Shown here: piece after piece, positions 1-49,968 of the stretch
Position numbering within the stretch: position 1 is the stretch's first letter
Layout of the letters: every line of letters starts with the position of its first letter
From: Serinus canaria
Lineage: Eukaryota > Chordata > Aves > Passeriformes > Fringillidae
Length of the DNA stretch: 64,000 nt
Direction of reading: 5' to 3'
Assembly (NCBI RefSeq): GCF_022539315.1
Contig: NC_066316.1
Span: 7,331,501-7,395,500, forward strand
Translations under genes and position numbers: made by a program
The notes under the pieces: model-generated
The model's database searches: none
Seen by the model: only the letters and a program-made list of their open reading frames with translations
What the model was told of the DNA's origin: nothing

Positions 1-330
1 CTTGGCGGCGCTGGCGGGGGAGGGGAAGGGAAGGAGCGGGGAAAGGAGCGGGGGGGCGGCCGCCTGCGGGGGCCGAGCCCGAGGCGCGGAGCGGCGGCGG
101 CCCGGGCTGCCATCCCGAGCGGCGGAATGGGAGCGCGGGTTCCCCGGCGGCCCCGGGCCGCTCCCCGCCCGCGCCCTGCCAGCGGGACGGGCGGTACGGC
201 GGTGTCGGGGCCGCTGTGCGCAGAGGTCACCGCGGCACCCGAGTCGCGGCCGGAGCTGGCGGATAGCGGCGTCGAGTGCGGCGCTGAAATCGGGGCTGAG
301 CCTTCGTAAGCCCTTCTGAATTACTGGTGG
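1..330 (+). promoter_or_regulatory. CpG island at the 5' side of DEGS1 intron 1
   Basis: About 300 bases of very GC- and CpG-rich sequence (many gcgg, cgcg and ggcggg words) that drop abruptly to AT-rich sequence after about 320. No DEGS1 first-exon coding sequence (the EDFEWVYTDQPH region) can be read in it. It is best explained as the downstream part of the DEGS1 promoter island, lying in intron 1. The rest of intron 1, to 606, is ordinary AT-rich sequence. Confidence 0.6.
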
Positions 331-606
331 GTTGTCGGCTCAGAGCCATTTCCTTCCTGAGGAGGCTGGATGTGGTACTGGTGCTTGCCATGTACGTGTC
401 TAGTTGCTGAGCAACGTAAAAGTGCTAAAATTACTTGATTGCAAATGATTCATTATAGCAGTAAGTATCACAAGTGGAAAGGTCACGCGTTTTCATTATC
501 TGTGCAGACAGTTCCTAATTGGGACAAAGGGAGGAAAAATTGTAATCTAATTGGGATAGTTGGCTATGAGGAGAGCTTTGAAATAACTTATTTTTTTCCC
601 ATCTAG

Positions 607-1349
607 CTAAACATCCAGAGATAAAAGCATTGATGAAGCCAGACTACAATCTGATCTGGGTGGTTGTGCTGATGGTTCTGGCGCAGCTGACTGCATTCTA
701 CCTGGTTAAAGACTTGGATTGGAAATGGGTGGTCTTCTGGGCTTACGTTTTTGGAAGCTGCATTAGTCACTCCATGACTCTGGCTATTCACGAGATCTCT
801 CACAACAGTGCCTTTGGCAACTGCAAAGCCATGTGGAATCGTTGGTTTGGAATATTTGCCAACCTCCCTCTTGGTCTCCCCTACTCCATCTCCTTCAAGA
901 GATACCACATGGATCACCATCGATACCTCGGCGGTGACGGCATCGATGTGGACATTCCTACCAACTTCGAGGGCTGGTTTTTCTGCACCCGCTTTAGGAA
1001 GTTCATATGGATTGTTCTTCAGCCTTTTTTCTATGCCATTAGACCTCTCTGCATTAATCCTAAACCCATTAGTCGACTTGAAATAATCAATTTATTGGCT
1101 CAGCTCGCCTTTGATGTGGCAATATATTATTTATGGGGAGTCAAATCCATTTTTTACATGCTTGCTGGTTCAGTACTTGGTCTTGGCTTGCACCCAATTT
1201 CGGGACACTTTATAGCTGAACACTACATGTTTTTAAAAGGACATGAGACCTATTCCTACTATGGGCCACTTAATTTGCTCACTTTTAATGTTGGCTATCA
1301 CAATGAACATCATGACTTCCCCAATATTCCTGGCAAGAGCCTTCCACTG
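607..1349 (+). CDS. DEGS1: DEGS1 exon 2
   Basis: The acceptor is a pyrimidine-rich tract ending in CATCTAG. The first two bases complete an Ala codon begun in exon 1, then reading continues [12 protein letters not shown]. The exon carries all three histidine boxes and ends phase 0 after SLPL at a consensus donor GTAAGT (1350). It encodes residues 29-275 in full. Confidence 0.97.
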
Positions 1350-3641
1350 GTAAGTTGACTTCTAAGGTTATTACTTTTTCTTAAATTAAGACCTAGTTTA
1401 ACATGAAAATAAGGTAGAACACTAACAAGAATGCAAGTTGGGAGATAAAAAAACAAAAGCTCACAATATACATTGAGTGATAAAGGAGGTAATTATTTAG
1501 CATTTTAGTGATAGCCTGAACAAGCTTCCAGTTTACTACTGCTCAGTCCTCTTCCATAAAAGAAGGGGGGGGGAAACACAAATCTTATGCTTTGCACTAA
1601 CTTTAGCTTTCTATAATTACAGCCTGCCTTCTGAATTCTTGTTTTTAAGTATGCAAGAAACTAGTTAAGAGGTTGTAGTTAACTCTGGAGATTTGTTATC
1701 TCTGTCATTGAAATGTTAAGGACATATTGTAATCTGTGCTTGTCCTTCAGTCTCTTCTACCAGGGACATCCTCTGGGGGAGGAAGAGAGAGGGTTTGAGG
1801 TACTGTTAATGTTTGTTGTACTGTTGACAAACGTTTAATAACTTCTCTAGACTGCAGCACTTCAGTTTCCTCTGGCAAGAGCCTTTGAACCCTAAATAAG
1901 TATCAGCTGTGTGTTGGCAGTGTAGGACAGGCAGAATTAGGAGTCTGAAGCCAGGACTTAGACCTGTCATGCCTGCATGAGTAGCAGAGGTGAAGTTTCT
2001 TCTACTTCAACCTTTGCTTCTTATAGGCAGGAGCTTCTTTCTCACTGTATCTATGTTTCCCAGTTGAAGAATGGGAACACAGGTTTCAGGGTTACACCTG
2101 AATCTTCAGTTTTTCATCAGATACTGAATCTGCAATTTGACAGCAGCTGTGGTGTTTGTCTTAGAGCTTTGTGATTGCATTTGGCAATAGGGAGACCTTG
2201 TAAGATCATCCCTCTGGTGAAGTCCAGACTTGACTGGTATTTCTGTTGTCAGTGGTGGAACTGCAGCTGAAATAACTACACTAGCACTTACAGCAGGGCA
2301 GGTAGATCATGCGGTTTGTTTGCTGAGGCTTTGTGTAGTGGTTTGTAAATTTTTTTTTAAGCTAGATGATTACTTTATTAATAGATTTTAATCTAAATGC
2401 AGTGAAAGTTGCTTTAACTCATCTTTGATACTTGGGTCTGTGCTGTGAACCAGCATTTCATTTCTTGGATAGGTACTTTAGCTGTAAGTAGGCTATGAAT
2501 TTTTCCAGGTATGTAATTCTAGGGGTAGACACCCAGTTCTGCTGCAGGACTTATAATCCACAGCTCTGATAAGAAAACAAAGCCTTCTTTTGGAATAGTG
2601 CAGTTGATTGGATTGGATTGGACTGCTGTGGTGTGTGCTAAAGATCCCTAAGTACTGAACACTTGATTCCTCAGCACTGCTGAGGTGAGAGTTATTACTG
2701 TTGAATAAAAGTACATTGCCTAGGTGCACTGTTTTATAGGTGTGAGGGGTCAAACAAGCTTTGCCTTCAAACCAGCCATGTAAATACCTCGGGTTTGTTT
2801 GTTGCTTGTACAGATTGATGTGGAATTTTGTGAAAAATCCTTTTTGTTCTGTTCATGTTTTTAAGGCTTTAAGTGGCTGGCCCTAAATAGCAATATGGGC
2901 ACCTAACTGAACCTGCTGCTCTCAATTTGAACAGTGGTCTAGTTAACATGTGGAACTGAGAACAGAGTCTTTGGAAGCAGTTTAAATTCATGCTTTGAAG
3001 TCTGTCTTCAGAAACAAAATATTCTTCAGAAATAAAATGCCTTTTTTCTTCTGAGTACTGAGATTTGAAACTATATATAAAAATAGCTGTGTTAAACAGC
3101 TCTTCCTAGAATATGAAACATCCTTTTTACTGTTAGTTGTATATCTGTGAGTCAGCACTGAACTGAGTCACACACTTTCAATAGCAACCAAACCATTTGC
3201 TTTGAAAAGCTCCATCACCCTGTAGGTAGCAGAGTGCAGGGACTTTGGAAAGTTAGCAGAGTTTGTTCTGGCAGCTCCAAAACCTTCACAGTAGATTTAC
3301 TTAATAACTAGGGAATTGCTTTTTCCTTCAAGGAATGTTTGCAGTGTGGCATGAGTGACCTTTCCTGGAGGATCTAACTTCTGGAATGAAACTTCCTGTG
3401 CTGTTACACATTACCAGGTTACACACTGAGGGCTATAAGTTGTCATAACCGATGTTAACATAACCAGTAAATAAACCTCGTATCTCTCCTTCAGGTGAAG
3501 AAAATAGCAGCTGAATACTATGACAACCTGCCCCAGTATAACTCTTGGATAAAAGTACTGTATGACTTCGTGATGGATGACACAATCAGCCCATATTCAC
3601 GCATGAAAAGGCAATTAAAGGGTGAAGTGAAGCAAGATTAA
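607..3641 (+). CDS. DEGS1: Sphingolipid delta(4)-desaturase DEGS1, partial (exons 2-3 of 3)
   Basis: DEGS1 is an integral ER membrane fatty-acid-type desaturase that introduces the 4,5-trans double bond into dihydroceramide to form ceramide, the last step of de novo ceramide synthesis. The coding sequence here is join(607..1349,3495..3641). It gives residues 28-323 of a protein whose usual length is 323. All three iron-binding histidine boxes are visible: HEISH (89-93), HMDHH (128-132) and HNEHH (259-263). Hydrophobic segments flank them (about 42-60, 68-88, 180-215). Exon 2 starts in the middle of the Ala28 codon, so the first 27 residues and the start codon are in an exon to the left of the window. 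The sequence is extremely close to vertebrate DEGS1 and has no breaks. It is convergent with NVL. Identity is secure; only the N-terminus is missing. Confidence 0.97.
1350..3494 (+). other. DEGS1: DEGS1 intron 2
   Basis: A 2.1-kb intron with a consensus donor and acceptor. It holds a short G run (about 1565-1574) and a GATTG/GGATT micro-repeat (about 2607-2624). I see no exon, RNA gene or intact mobile element in it. Confidence 0.85.
3495..3641 (+). CDS. DEGS1: DEGS1 exon 3, last coding exon
   Basis: The acceptor CTCTCCTTCAG is followed by GTG. It encodes 48 residues beginning [13 protein letters not shown] and ending KGEVKQD, then TAA at 3639-3641. This is the conserved cytosolic C-terminus of DEGS1 (residues 276-323). 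Confidence 0.97.
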   Translation: MKKIAAEYYDNLPQYNSWIKVLYDFVMDDTISPYSRMKRQLKGEVKQD

Positions 3642-4690
3642 ACTTCTGGCAACCAAAAAACTTGGAAATGTCTGCTTGCTTTAAAGTGGCTGGTATAAAG
3701 GTTTCCTGCTAAAGCTGTTCACCTGTGTCTTGAATTAAGATGTACAGCAACATAGCAATGCATCTTTAAGGATTTTGTAGCAGACTCCAACCAGCTATAA
3801 CATTCCTCACAGTCCTCAGATTTGTTGGTTTAATGTCTGTTTGCCTAAGGATCAGTGTTATATGCATAATGCAAAATCACTTTGTTACAGAATTTACTTT
3901 GGTAGGTGTTAAATCTATATAAAATATCTGTCTGACTCATAACAGTTTAAAAGTTCTCAATGTATTATACTGCCCTCAACATGCTATTTAGATGACTAGT
4001 TTTAAAATGCTGTACTTACCTGTTAATTCTAAACTAACATGATTTGTTAACTTAAACATTCTGTTGAAAATGTTTCCAGACTGATGGTTGGAAGAACTAA
4101 ATTTGCACAGAAATGTTCAGAATGTTCAGTCTGCTTTTGTTTAAATATGTCATTTGAAGCAATGCTTTAAAGTTCCAACTTTTCTAACGAGAGTTCCTTA
4201 AAGGAGCAATCTATCAGAATGAAAGTGGTATCTTTGAGATGGCTTCTGTGACTTCTTTATTAAAAAAAAAAAAGGTGGGGAATTGTCAACTCCAAGGGTC
4301 CCACCTACTGCCTGAGCTGCTTCTGTTGGCATGTAGAGTGAGCAGGTGGCGTTTAGGTAACTTAATATACCTGATGTGGGATTTCATGTTGGAAAAATCT
4401 TATAGAGTTTGGGGGTTTTCTGATATTTGAAGAAAAATTATTACCCTGTTACTGTGGCTTCAAATATAAATATTTACACTCACTGGAAAATTTGGCTTTT
4501 ATACACTATTTTGGCAAACAAGTCTAGTTACAACCACTGACAATACTGCCTGTTAGCACATTAGTCATTTGTGTACACAGAAAAGTTGTTAAATAATCTT
4601 GTTTGGTTTTTTCCCCCCTAAACCTACAATACCCTCCATAAATACTTATCTTTCTTATATATTAAAATGTGGTGAGAAGTGGTGTTATCA
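3642..4690 (+). other. DEGS1: Probable DEGS1 3' UTR
   Basis: AT-rich sequence following the DEGS1 stop. The end is placed at the ATTAAA at 4661-4666, about 1 kb after the stop, a length compatible with DEGS1 transcripts. It contains an A run at 4262-4272. The end could be further right: other hexamers occur at 5211 (ATTAAA) and 6656 (AATAAA). Confidence 0.5.
4661..4666 (+). terminator. DEGS1: Candidate DEGS1 poly(A) signal ATTAAA
   Basis: ATTAAA is followed within 5-25 bases by a GT-rich stretch (tgtggtgagaagtggtgtt), the usual arrangement of hexamer and downstream element. Competing hexamers are noted under the 3' UTR entry. Confidence 0.45.
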
Positions 4691-7600
4691 AACTTCCTGC
4701 CTAGGAAATTTTTCATTTGGAACAGATAGACATGCTGGGCAGTGAAGAATACCTCAGCACAGTAGATTTGCCTTCTTGGCTTTAAGCAGTCAAACCTGGC
4801 TACAAATCACCCTTAAATCTCAAATGGTGGCTCTGTGCTATGTCCTTCATGAAATCTGAAAGATGGAATTTGAGGAAGGTGGAAGTTGTAGCTGCTGTAA
4901 CTCAATTTTAGATGCCTTCAACTCCTGTATTTCGGGGTGGTTTTTTGGGTGTTTGTTTGTTTTGAAAAGGTGAGTGCCTGAAAAGATTTTACTGGTATAT
5001 CTTAACTTGGTCTGGACTGTGGTGCTGCTTTAATGTGTGTTTTGTTTAAGTGTGGGCCCTTATCTGTGGCTAAACAATAGAAGTGCTATGAAAGTCTGCC
5101 AGCCACCTACAGGGTGACTTCATTATGCTCACAACCTGTGAGGTAGCCAGTGTGTTGCTCAGGGTGGAGTGTAATGTCAAAATAGACTTTGTCCAGTATT
5201 TTTACATGTAATTAAAAAGAAAAGCTTAAAGTAATACTGGGTGAATTTTTGATTCAAAACTTAAGCTTTAGAGAAATTTTGTATTTCTAAAGCAGATTTG
5301 AGACCCTTCTATGGAATGGTGATACAGATGACCTGTGAAGAATAATTGCCTTTCCTGCCTATGCAGAGGAAAACTGACTTGGGTTGAAATACTTGTAAAG
5401 GCTTAAGAAGTTGCAAACCAGTTTCTTTTTAAACCATTTAATATCACTCTTTGTTTGTAAAATTATCTTTGGTGTTGATGATTTATTCATAGCTGGATGA
5501 CGGATGGAAAGTGTCTACAAAGTTTTATGGCTAAGAGCTGAAGTTAAGAAATTCAGTTATCTTACATGAATATTTAACATAAGCAGAGTTCAGAGTAAAA
5601 GTTTTATAGTTAGTTGTCTTAGTTACCTACTTAATGGAATTCCTGCTTTTAAGCAGGGCTGAAGTTGCCATCTTTCTTGTTTAAAATTGCAATTGTTGTT
5701 TTAAGGTGTTCTGACAATGATTTTCTGTTCCAACTCAAATTATAAATACATTATTTTCCCTTCAGGAGGTACTGAATGGTGCAAAATTCTGAGGGAGATC
5801 CTGTGCTTGCCATAATCTTTCTGAAACCTCTGCTGCTGGCTACCTACTGGAGAACAATTTAGTGTATTAGGTTAATCTGCGCTAGTGAGATTGAAGTTTG
5901 GATCTAAACAATGGTCTGATTTTTGCAGCCTTGGTAGCTCCCCTTCTCAGGCACAGCATTCCTGTGTAATACATAAAAAGCCTTAGCAGCCAACTTCAGT
6001 ATTAAGAACTGCCAAAAGCAGATCATTTGAAAGGTAACCAGAATAGTTTCCTCCCTAAAGAACAGAAGCATTTCTGAACCACTGGTAAAAGTAATTAGGA
6101 TCACCTGGCCCTACTTGACTGGTTTGATGTATTCTAAATGAACAATGAATTTAAGTTCTGTGTCATGGTGTTTGCTCCAAAGGCATAACACAGAAACATG
6201 AAATGCTAACATTTTTTGAAAAAAACACACATGGACCATCTAGTTATTGTTTGAAGGACTCAAATAGTTTTCATTAATACAATTAAAACATACCTGGCAG
6301 AAAGCTGTTAGTATAATTATATGTTTTGAAACATTTTATCTGGAAGTTGGAGGGAACTTAGACTAACTGGTGAAGAACAAATTAAACCTAAAGAGCATCA
6401 AGAACCCTGACAGTTAACCCAGTTGTTTTTTCTAAATCTATTCAGATGGAACAAGTTAACTTTTGTGTTTCTACTTGTTTATTGGGGTTTGTTCCATTCA
6501 GTTTGGAAACATCTGGACATTCAGTCAGTCTGGAAAACATCTCCTTTATGTGAAATCAGTCAGGAATTTTAACTGTCACCCAAGTATTTTAGTTGCAGTA
6601 ACATTGTGCAGAGCTCTGAATCTTCAGGGCTTTTAGAATAACCTGCAGTGCTCAGAATAAATGTGCTTGCATGTATTTTAATGCTCCCTGCCCTCAATTA
6701 TCTGGAGCTGCTTAAGTGGAGTAAGTAATGCATCCTGGAGTCTGATTGTACTAGGCATTAGTTTTCCCACAGGACAGGCGTGGGTAAACTCCTCTTTCAG
6801 AACAACCCTTGCCTCTGGCATTCCCCATTTGCTGTGGAACCTGTCTGTTCCCAACATGAACGTGCTAAGTGGGTGCATCTGTGTCTGCTTGCAGAGCTCC
6901 ATGCTTCAGACCAGGGCAGGGCTTCCTCCCTGGAACCAGAGGTCAGTTGGAACAGTTGAGAATTCCAGCTGTGTGTCTCAGAACTCCTCTGGTGAGCTCA
7001 GTGAGCAAAGGTCTCCAGGAGTTGAGACGTGGATCTGGTCATGGCAAGTGGCCACTGTCAGAGGCTGAGGTCAGTGGCTCACCTCTGCCTCCCTGACATT
7101 TATTCTTCTGTCAGATGCAGTGGCATGCCACAGCAGAGCTTAAAGATGTTCATTCCTTATTTAATGATGAGGTTCAACAGGTGATAACATCAATGCTACA
7201 GACTGCAGGCTGCCCTACTCCTGTTGGACTAAGAGCAGGAAAGTGACTTTGAAGCAGCAACCTTGTGTAAGTAGTCTGGCACAGCTTTTGGAAACTGTAC
7301 TCTTTAATCAAAAGACTTACAGCAAAGCAAGTTCTGCTGTTCAGCTTGCTCATTGCAAGGCACAGGAGCCACTTGTGGGTCTGCCAACATTGCTTCTGCA
7401 AGGTCCTAGGAAAGCAATCTGATAAATAGGTGTGTCTGAATCATGTGGATCTGCCTTTGGCACAGCACCCTGCAACTCCATGCAACTCTATCTTTTCTCT
7501 AGCAAATCTTCTATTTCACAATCAAACCTGCAGTGGGATACAAGACTTTAGTCAGGACAAAGATGTGGAAAAAGTTTTCTACTGAGCCAAGAATGAAGAC

Positions 7601-8567
7601 AGTGCTTTTCTTTTCTCTTTCTGACAGTCCTCTGCACTGCCTCTGCCCCCTATCCATGCTTATGTTAGCACCTCCTGTGCTCTGGGACAGGCTCATTCTT
7701 GTGGTTTTGATATGTTGCTAGCCTCAGGAAAAGGGAGAGGAGAATGGCACGATGAATGATTTCTTGATCTTGTCACAACAGAAACAAGATGACTGGAGGC
7801 AAAGCCTTGAGGCATGTCTGCTAGGAGGGGCGGTGGCTGCCTATGCAGAACAAAATATTTGTCTCTATTGGGTGAAAAGGCTCCTTCCTTAAAGCAGTTC
7901 CCATTTTCTGTGTACAAAGGATCTCTTCTGTACAAAGGATTATTTTTTGTAGTGATACATACTATAGCCTAAGCATAATTTCCCACAAGGAGCAGTGTGG
8001 GTGCAACACTCATGTGTGAGCAAGCAAATGGAATTCAGCTGCCTATCCCTGCCTGCTCCTTGCTGCACATGGAGCCCAGACAAGGTAAGCAGGATATGGA
8101 CACTTGACCTGGCTTTTTCTCCTTTCCCCTTAACTTCAGATTTTCTTGTGCATTCAAACCCTCCTGCACCCTACTTCCTCTATCACCTGATCATGAGACA
8201 CCTTGAATAATACACCTGGTTTGTGCTGGCTCTCTTGACAAGACTGTAGTGCTACTACTGCTCCTTGATAGCATTTCTTCTCTTATCTTGCCTTGCAAGC
8301 CCTACGTTGCTTTCTTGCTCCATACATACACAGGAATATCATCATAAAAGGAAAATTCTCAGGTAGATATGGCAGGACTTGAGGATTCCACTCCTGCTTA
8401 AGGTCCTCATCTACAGCTATCCTCAGGTATGGTGGCAGGAATCTTCTCTGTATATCCATAAAGGAGAAATCATTCTTGTCATTGGTCCACTCAGCCACTC
8501 AAGTGAATGGTGTGTATCATTATTATTATACTATTGTAGTATTATGAGCTAAAACTGAGAGAAGTGT
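4691..8567. other. Intergenic region between convergent DEGS1 and NVL
   Basis: AT-rich sequence without recognisable exons. An AATAAA at 6656-6661 is a possible distal DEGS1 poly(A) signal. The short open frames here lack splice context or homology I recognise. The CR1 fragment follows it. Confidence 0.6.
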
Positions 8568-8915
8568 GTTTGTGCAGCCTTGAGAAAATAAAGCTTAAGG
8601 AGAGAACTTAGCACCATGTTCCAGGGATGGTTACTAAGATGGAGGGAGATTGCCTTTTTACAGGGGTGACATGAAAAAGATGAGGGGTAAGGGGTGCTTC
8701 CAACTGGAAATGAGGAAAAACTATTCCACTAGTTGATTGTTCTCATTGTGAAAAATCTCCCCAGGGAAGTGGTGGATTCCCCAATGGCAGACACTTGTAA
8801 GATTCAGCTGGACAGGGTGCTGGGCCATCATGTCTAGACTGTGCTTTTTGCCAAGAAAGGTTAAACCAGATGATCACTGAGGTTTTCTCCCAACCTGGTA
8901 TTGATTGAAAATGGT
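8568..8915 (+). mobile_element. CR1 LINE, 5'-truncated 3' end
   Basis: A degenerate but continuous match to the chicken-repeat-1 tail. It runs from a ttgagaaaataaagcttaagg start, through cagggaagtggtggattcc and gctggacagggtgctgggcc, to ttgccaagaaaggtt and ccaacctggtatt. The order of these blocks is that of CR1 3' ends on the plus strand. It is heavily mutated, indicating an old copy, and lies between DEGS1 and NVL. Confidence 0.85.
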
Positions 8916-9975
8916 GATGCTTCATCTTGGATTTCTGGGAATGATAGCTGAAGCCTCAAGTCTGATTTACAATTAAAAGCAGGCATGTCATCATCATCTG
9001 CTTTATATCCAGGGACTTAATTTGTTAGTCTGAGTCAGAATTTGAGTCACCGAGGCACCAACTTCCCTAGGAGAGGTAGTGAATGTCATCCCATGTTGAG
9101 AAAAAATCCCAGTGGTAAGAACAAGCTGCCATGATCATCAATATTTTTAAAATGCAAGTCTGTGGTGGTAAGTTACATGTGATAGCCTTCAAACACGTAC
9201 CTTTGGGTAAAATGGTGCAGCAAGATTTCTTGTTAGCTGGCAATTCTGAGAAGAATTTAGGATGTAAGGTACTATTCTCTGTCAAGTTCAGTCTTGAAGT
9301 TAGATCTGGTTGTTCAGGGTATTTGTTTAAATGAAATTCAAGTAGAAGTTTAAGTGTTGCTTACAAAAACTATTTCATCTGGGTTTTTCCCTGAAGGCTT
9401 GTAGGTTTCATAATCTGTCACTTTTCAGTGTTTTTTCTTAACTTGGATGCTTCCCAATTTTGAAAATTTAGCTGTTTAAGAAAAATAATTAAGTACCAGC
9501 TTGTTGAGTACCTCTTAACCCAAATGTTTCCATGTGTAGAATCATAGTATCATAGCACTTCTCCAATTTCCGAACTTTACTCTCCCCTTGCTGACCCTCC
9601 CAGCTTGCCATCTGTGGGCAGTTTATTTTGGAGAGGTGGAAGGAAGCTGTTAGCAGCTCAGAGAACCTGTGCTGGCACAATCATGTGTCACTGTCATTGG
9701 AAAATGCATGATTAATGGTGTGATAACATCCAGTGCAGCACTTTCCCAGCCTACTTTCACAGCTTCTTTCAGTGTCCTTGTTCTGGAAAACAGCAATTTT
9801 CTCTGGTGGTTGAAAACAGCTATTTGAGCAGTGTAAACACTTGGAAGAGTTAGCCTGTGCCTCAGGGATTTCTGATTCAGGGCACCAAATAGATCAGAAT
9901 GGTGTTAGCTTTTTAACTAAAAGCATTCATTTGGAAAATGGAAATGGTTGTAAAAGGGAAGCATGTATTGTATCT
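8916..9975. other. Intergenic/downstream flank of NVL
   Basis: No gene seen. A TTTATT at 9622-9627 gives a second AATAAA on the minus strand, so part of this may be transcribed as a longer NVL 3' UTR. Confidence 0.5.
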
Positions 9976-9981
9976 TTTATT
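9976..9981 (-). terminator. NVL: Candidate NVL poly(A) signal AATAAA
   Basis: TTTATT on the plus strand, i.e. AATAAA in the NVL sense, about 185 bases after the NVL stop codon. No strong GT-rich downstream element was seen, and a second AATAAA (9622-9627) is the alternative. Confidence 0.4.
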
Positions 9982-10165
9982 CTGGAGACAGTTAAATTAA
10001 GGATGCTTTGGAGCAGTAGGTTGTGATGACCACTTTTTCAGGTATAAATGTATAAAAAGTTGAGAGATAGATTTAGTACAGCTTCTTTCCAACCTGCCTC
10101 TTGAAAACAGGCACTGCAGAACTCTTCACCAGTGTAGAATCTCTTTTGGGAATTGTCCAAATGTA
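9982..10165 (-). other. NVL: NVL 3' UTR
   Basis: Sequence between the NVL stop codon and the first downstream AATAAA on the minus strand. No other feature is seen. Confidence 0.5.
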
Positions 10166-49771
<39,606 letters not shown>

Positions 49772-49899
49772 GGCCGCCACCCCGCCGGAGAAGGAACTCC
49801 ATTTCCCAGCGTGCCTCGCTGCGCGGGCCCGCCCGGGCGAGGCGGCACCTACGGCGGCCGGGAGGGCCCGAGTGCGGCGGGCGCGGCGGCGGCGGCGGG
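49772..49899. promoter_or_regulatory. Bidirectional NVL/CNIH4 promoter
   Basis: Only 128 bases separate the start codons of the divergent NVL (-) and CNIH4 (+) genes, so both 5' UTRs and core promoters must lie in this space. No TATA box is visible. A ZNF143/THAP11-like motif is present (49794-49814). The head-to-head arrangement implies shared control of both genes. Confidence 0.85.
49794..49814 (+). promoter_or_regulatory. ZNF143/THAP11-type motif
   Basis: The sequence aactccatttcccagcgtgc closely resembles ACTACAATTCCCAGAATGC, the element bound by ZNF143 and THAP11/HCFC1 in many housekeeping and bidirectional promoters. The match is by eye, with a few differences. Confidence 0.6.
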
Positions 49900-49968
49900 A
49901 TGGAGTCGGTGGTCTTCATCTTCTCGCTGATCGACTGCTGCGCCCTCATCTTCCTCTCCGTCTACTTC
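49900..49968 (+). CDS. CNIH4: CNIH4 exon 1 (residues 1-23)
   Basis: It encodes [20 protein letters not shown] plus VYF, the first membrane segment. It ends phase 0 at the donor TTC|GTATCCTGC, which is a poor major-class donor but close to the U12-type consensus. Confidence 0.95.

Noticed and set aside
127..309. ATG at 127 with an open frame starting MGARV, superficially like the DEGS1 start MGSRV.
   Set aside because: The following residues are a Pro/Arg-rich CpG-island translation and lack the conserved EDFEWVYTDQPH sequence. There is also no donor that would join in phase to exon 2. The true first exon is outside the window.
9533..9570. Sequence agaatcatagtatcatag resembling a CR1 terminal repeat.
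   Set aside because: Only about 20 bases match and no CR1 body adjoins it, so the similarity is too short to call.
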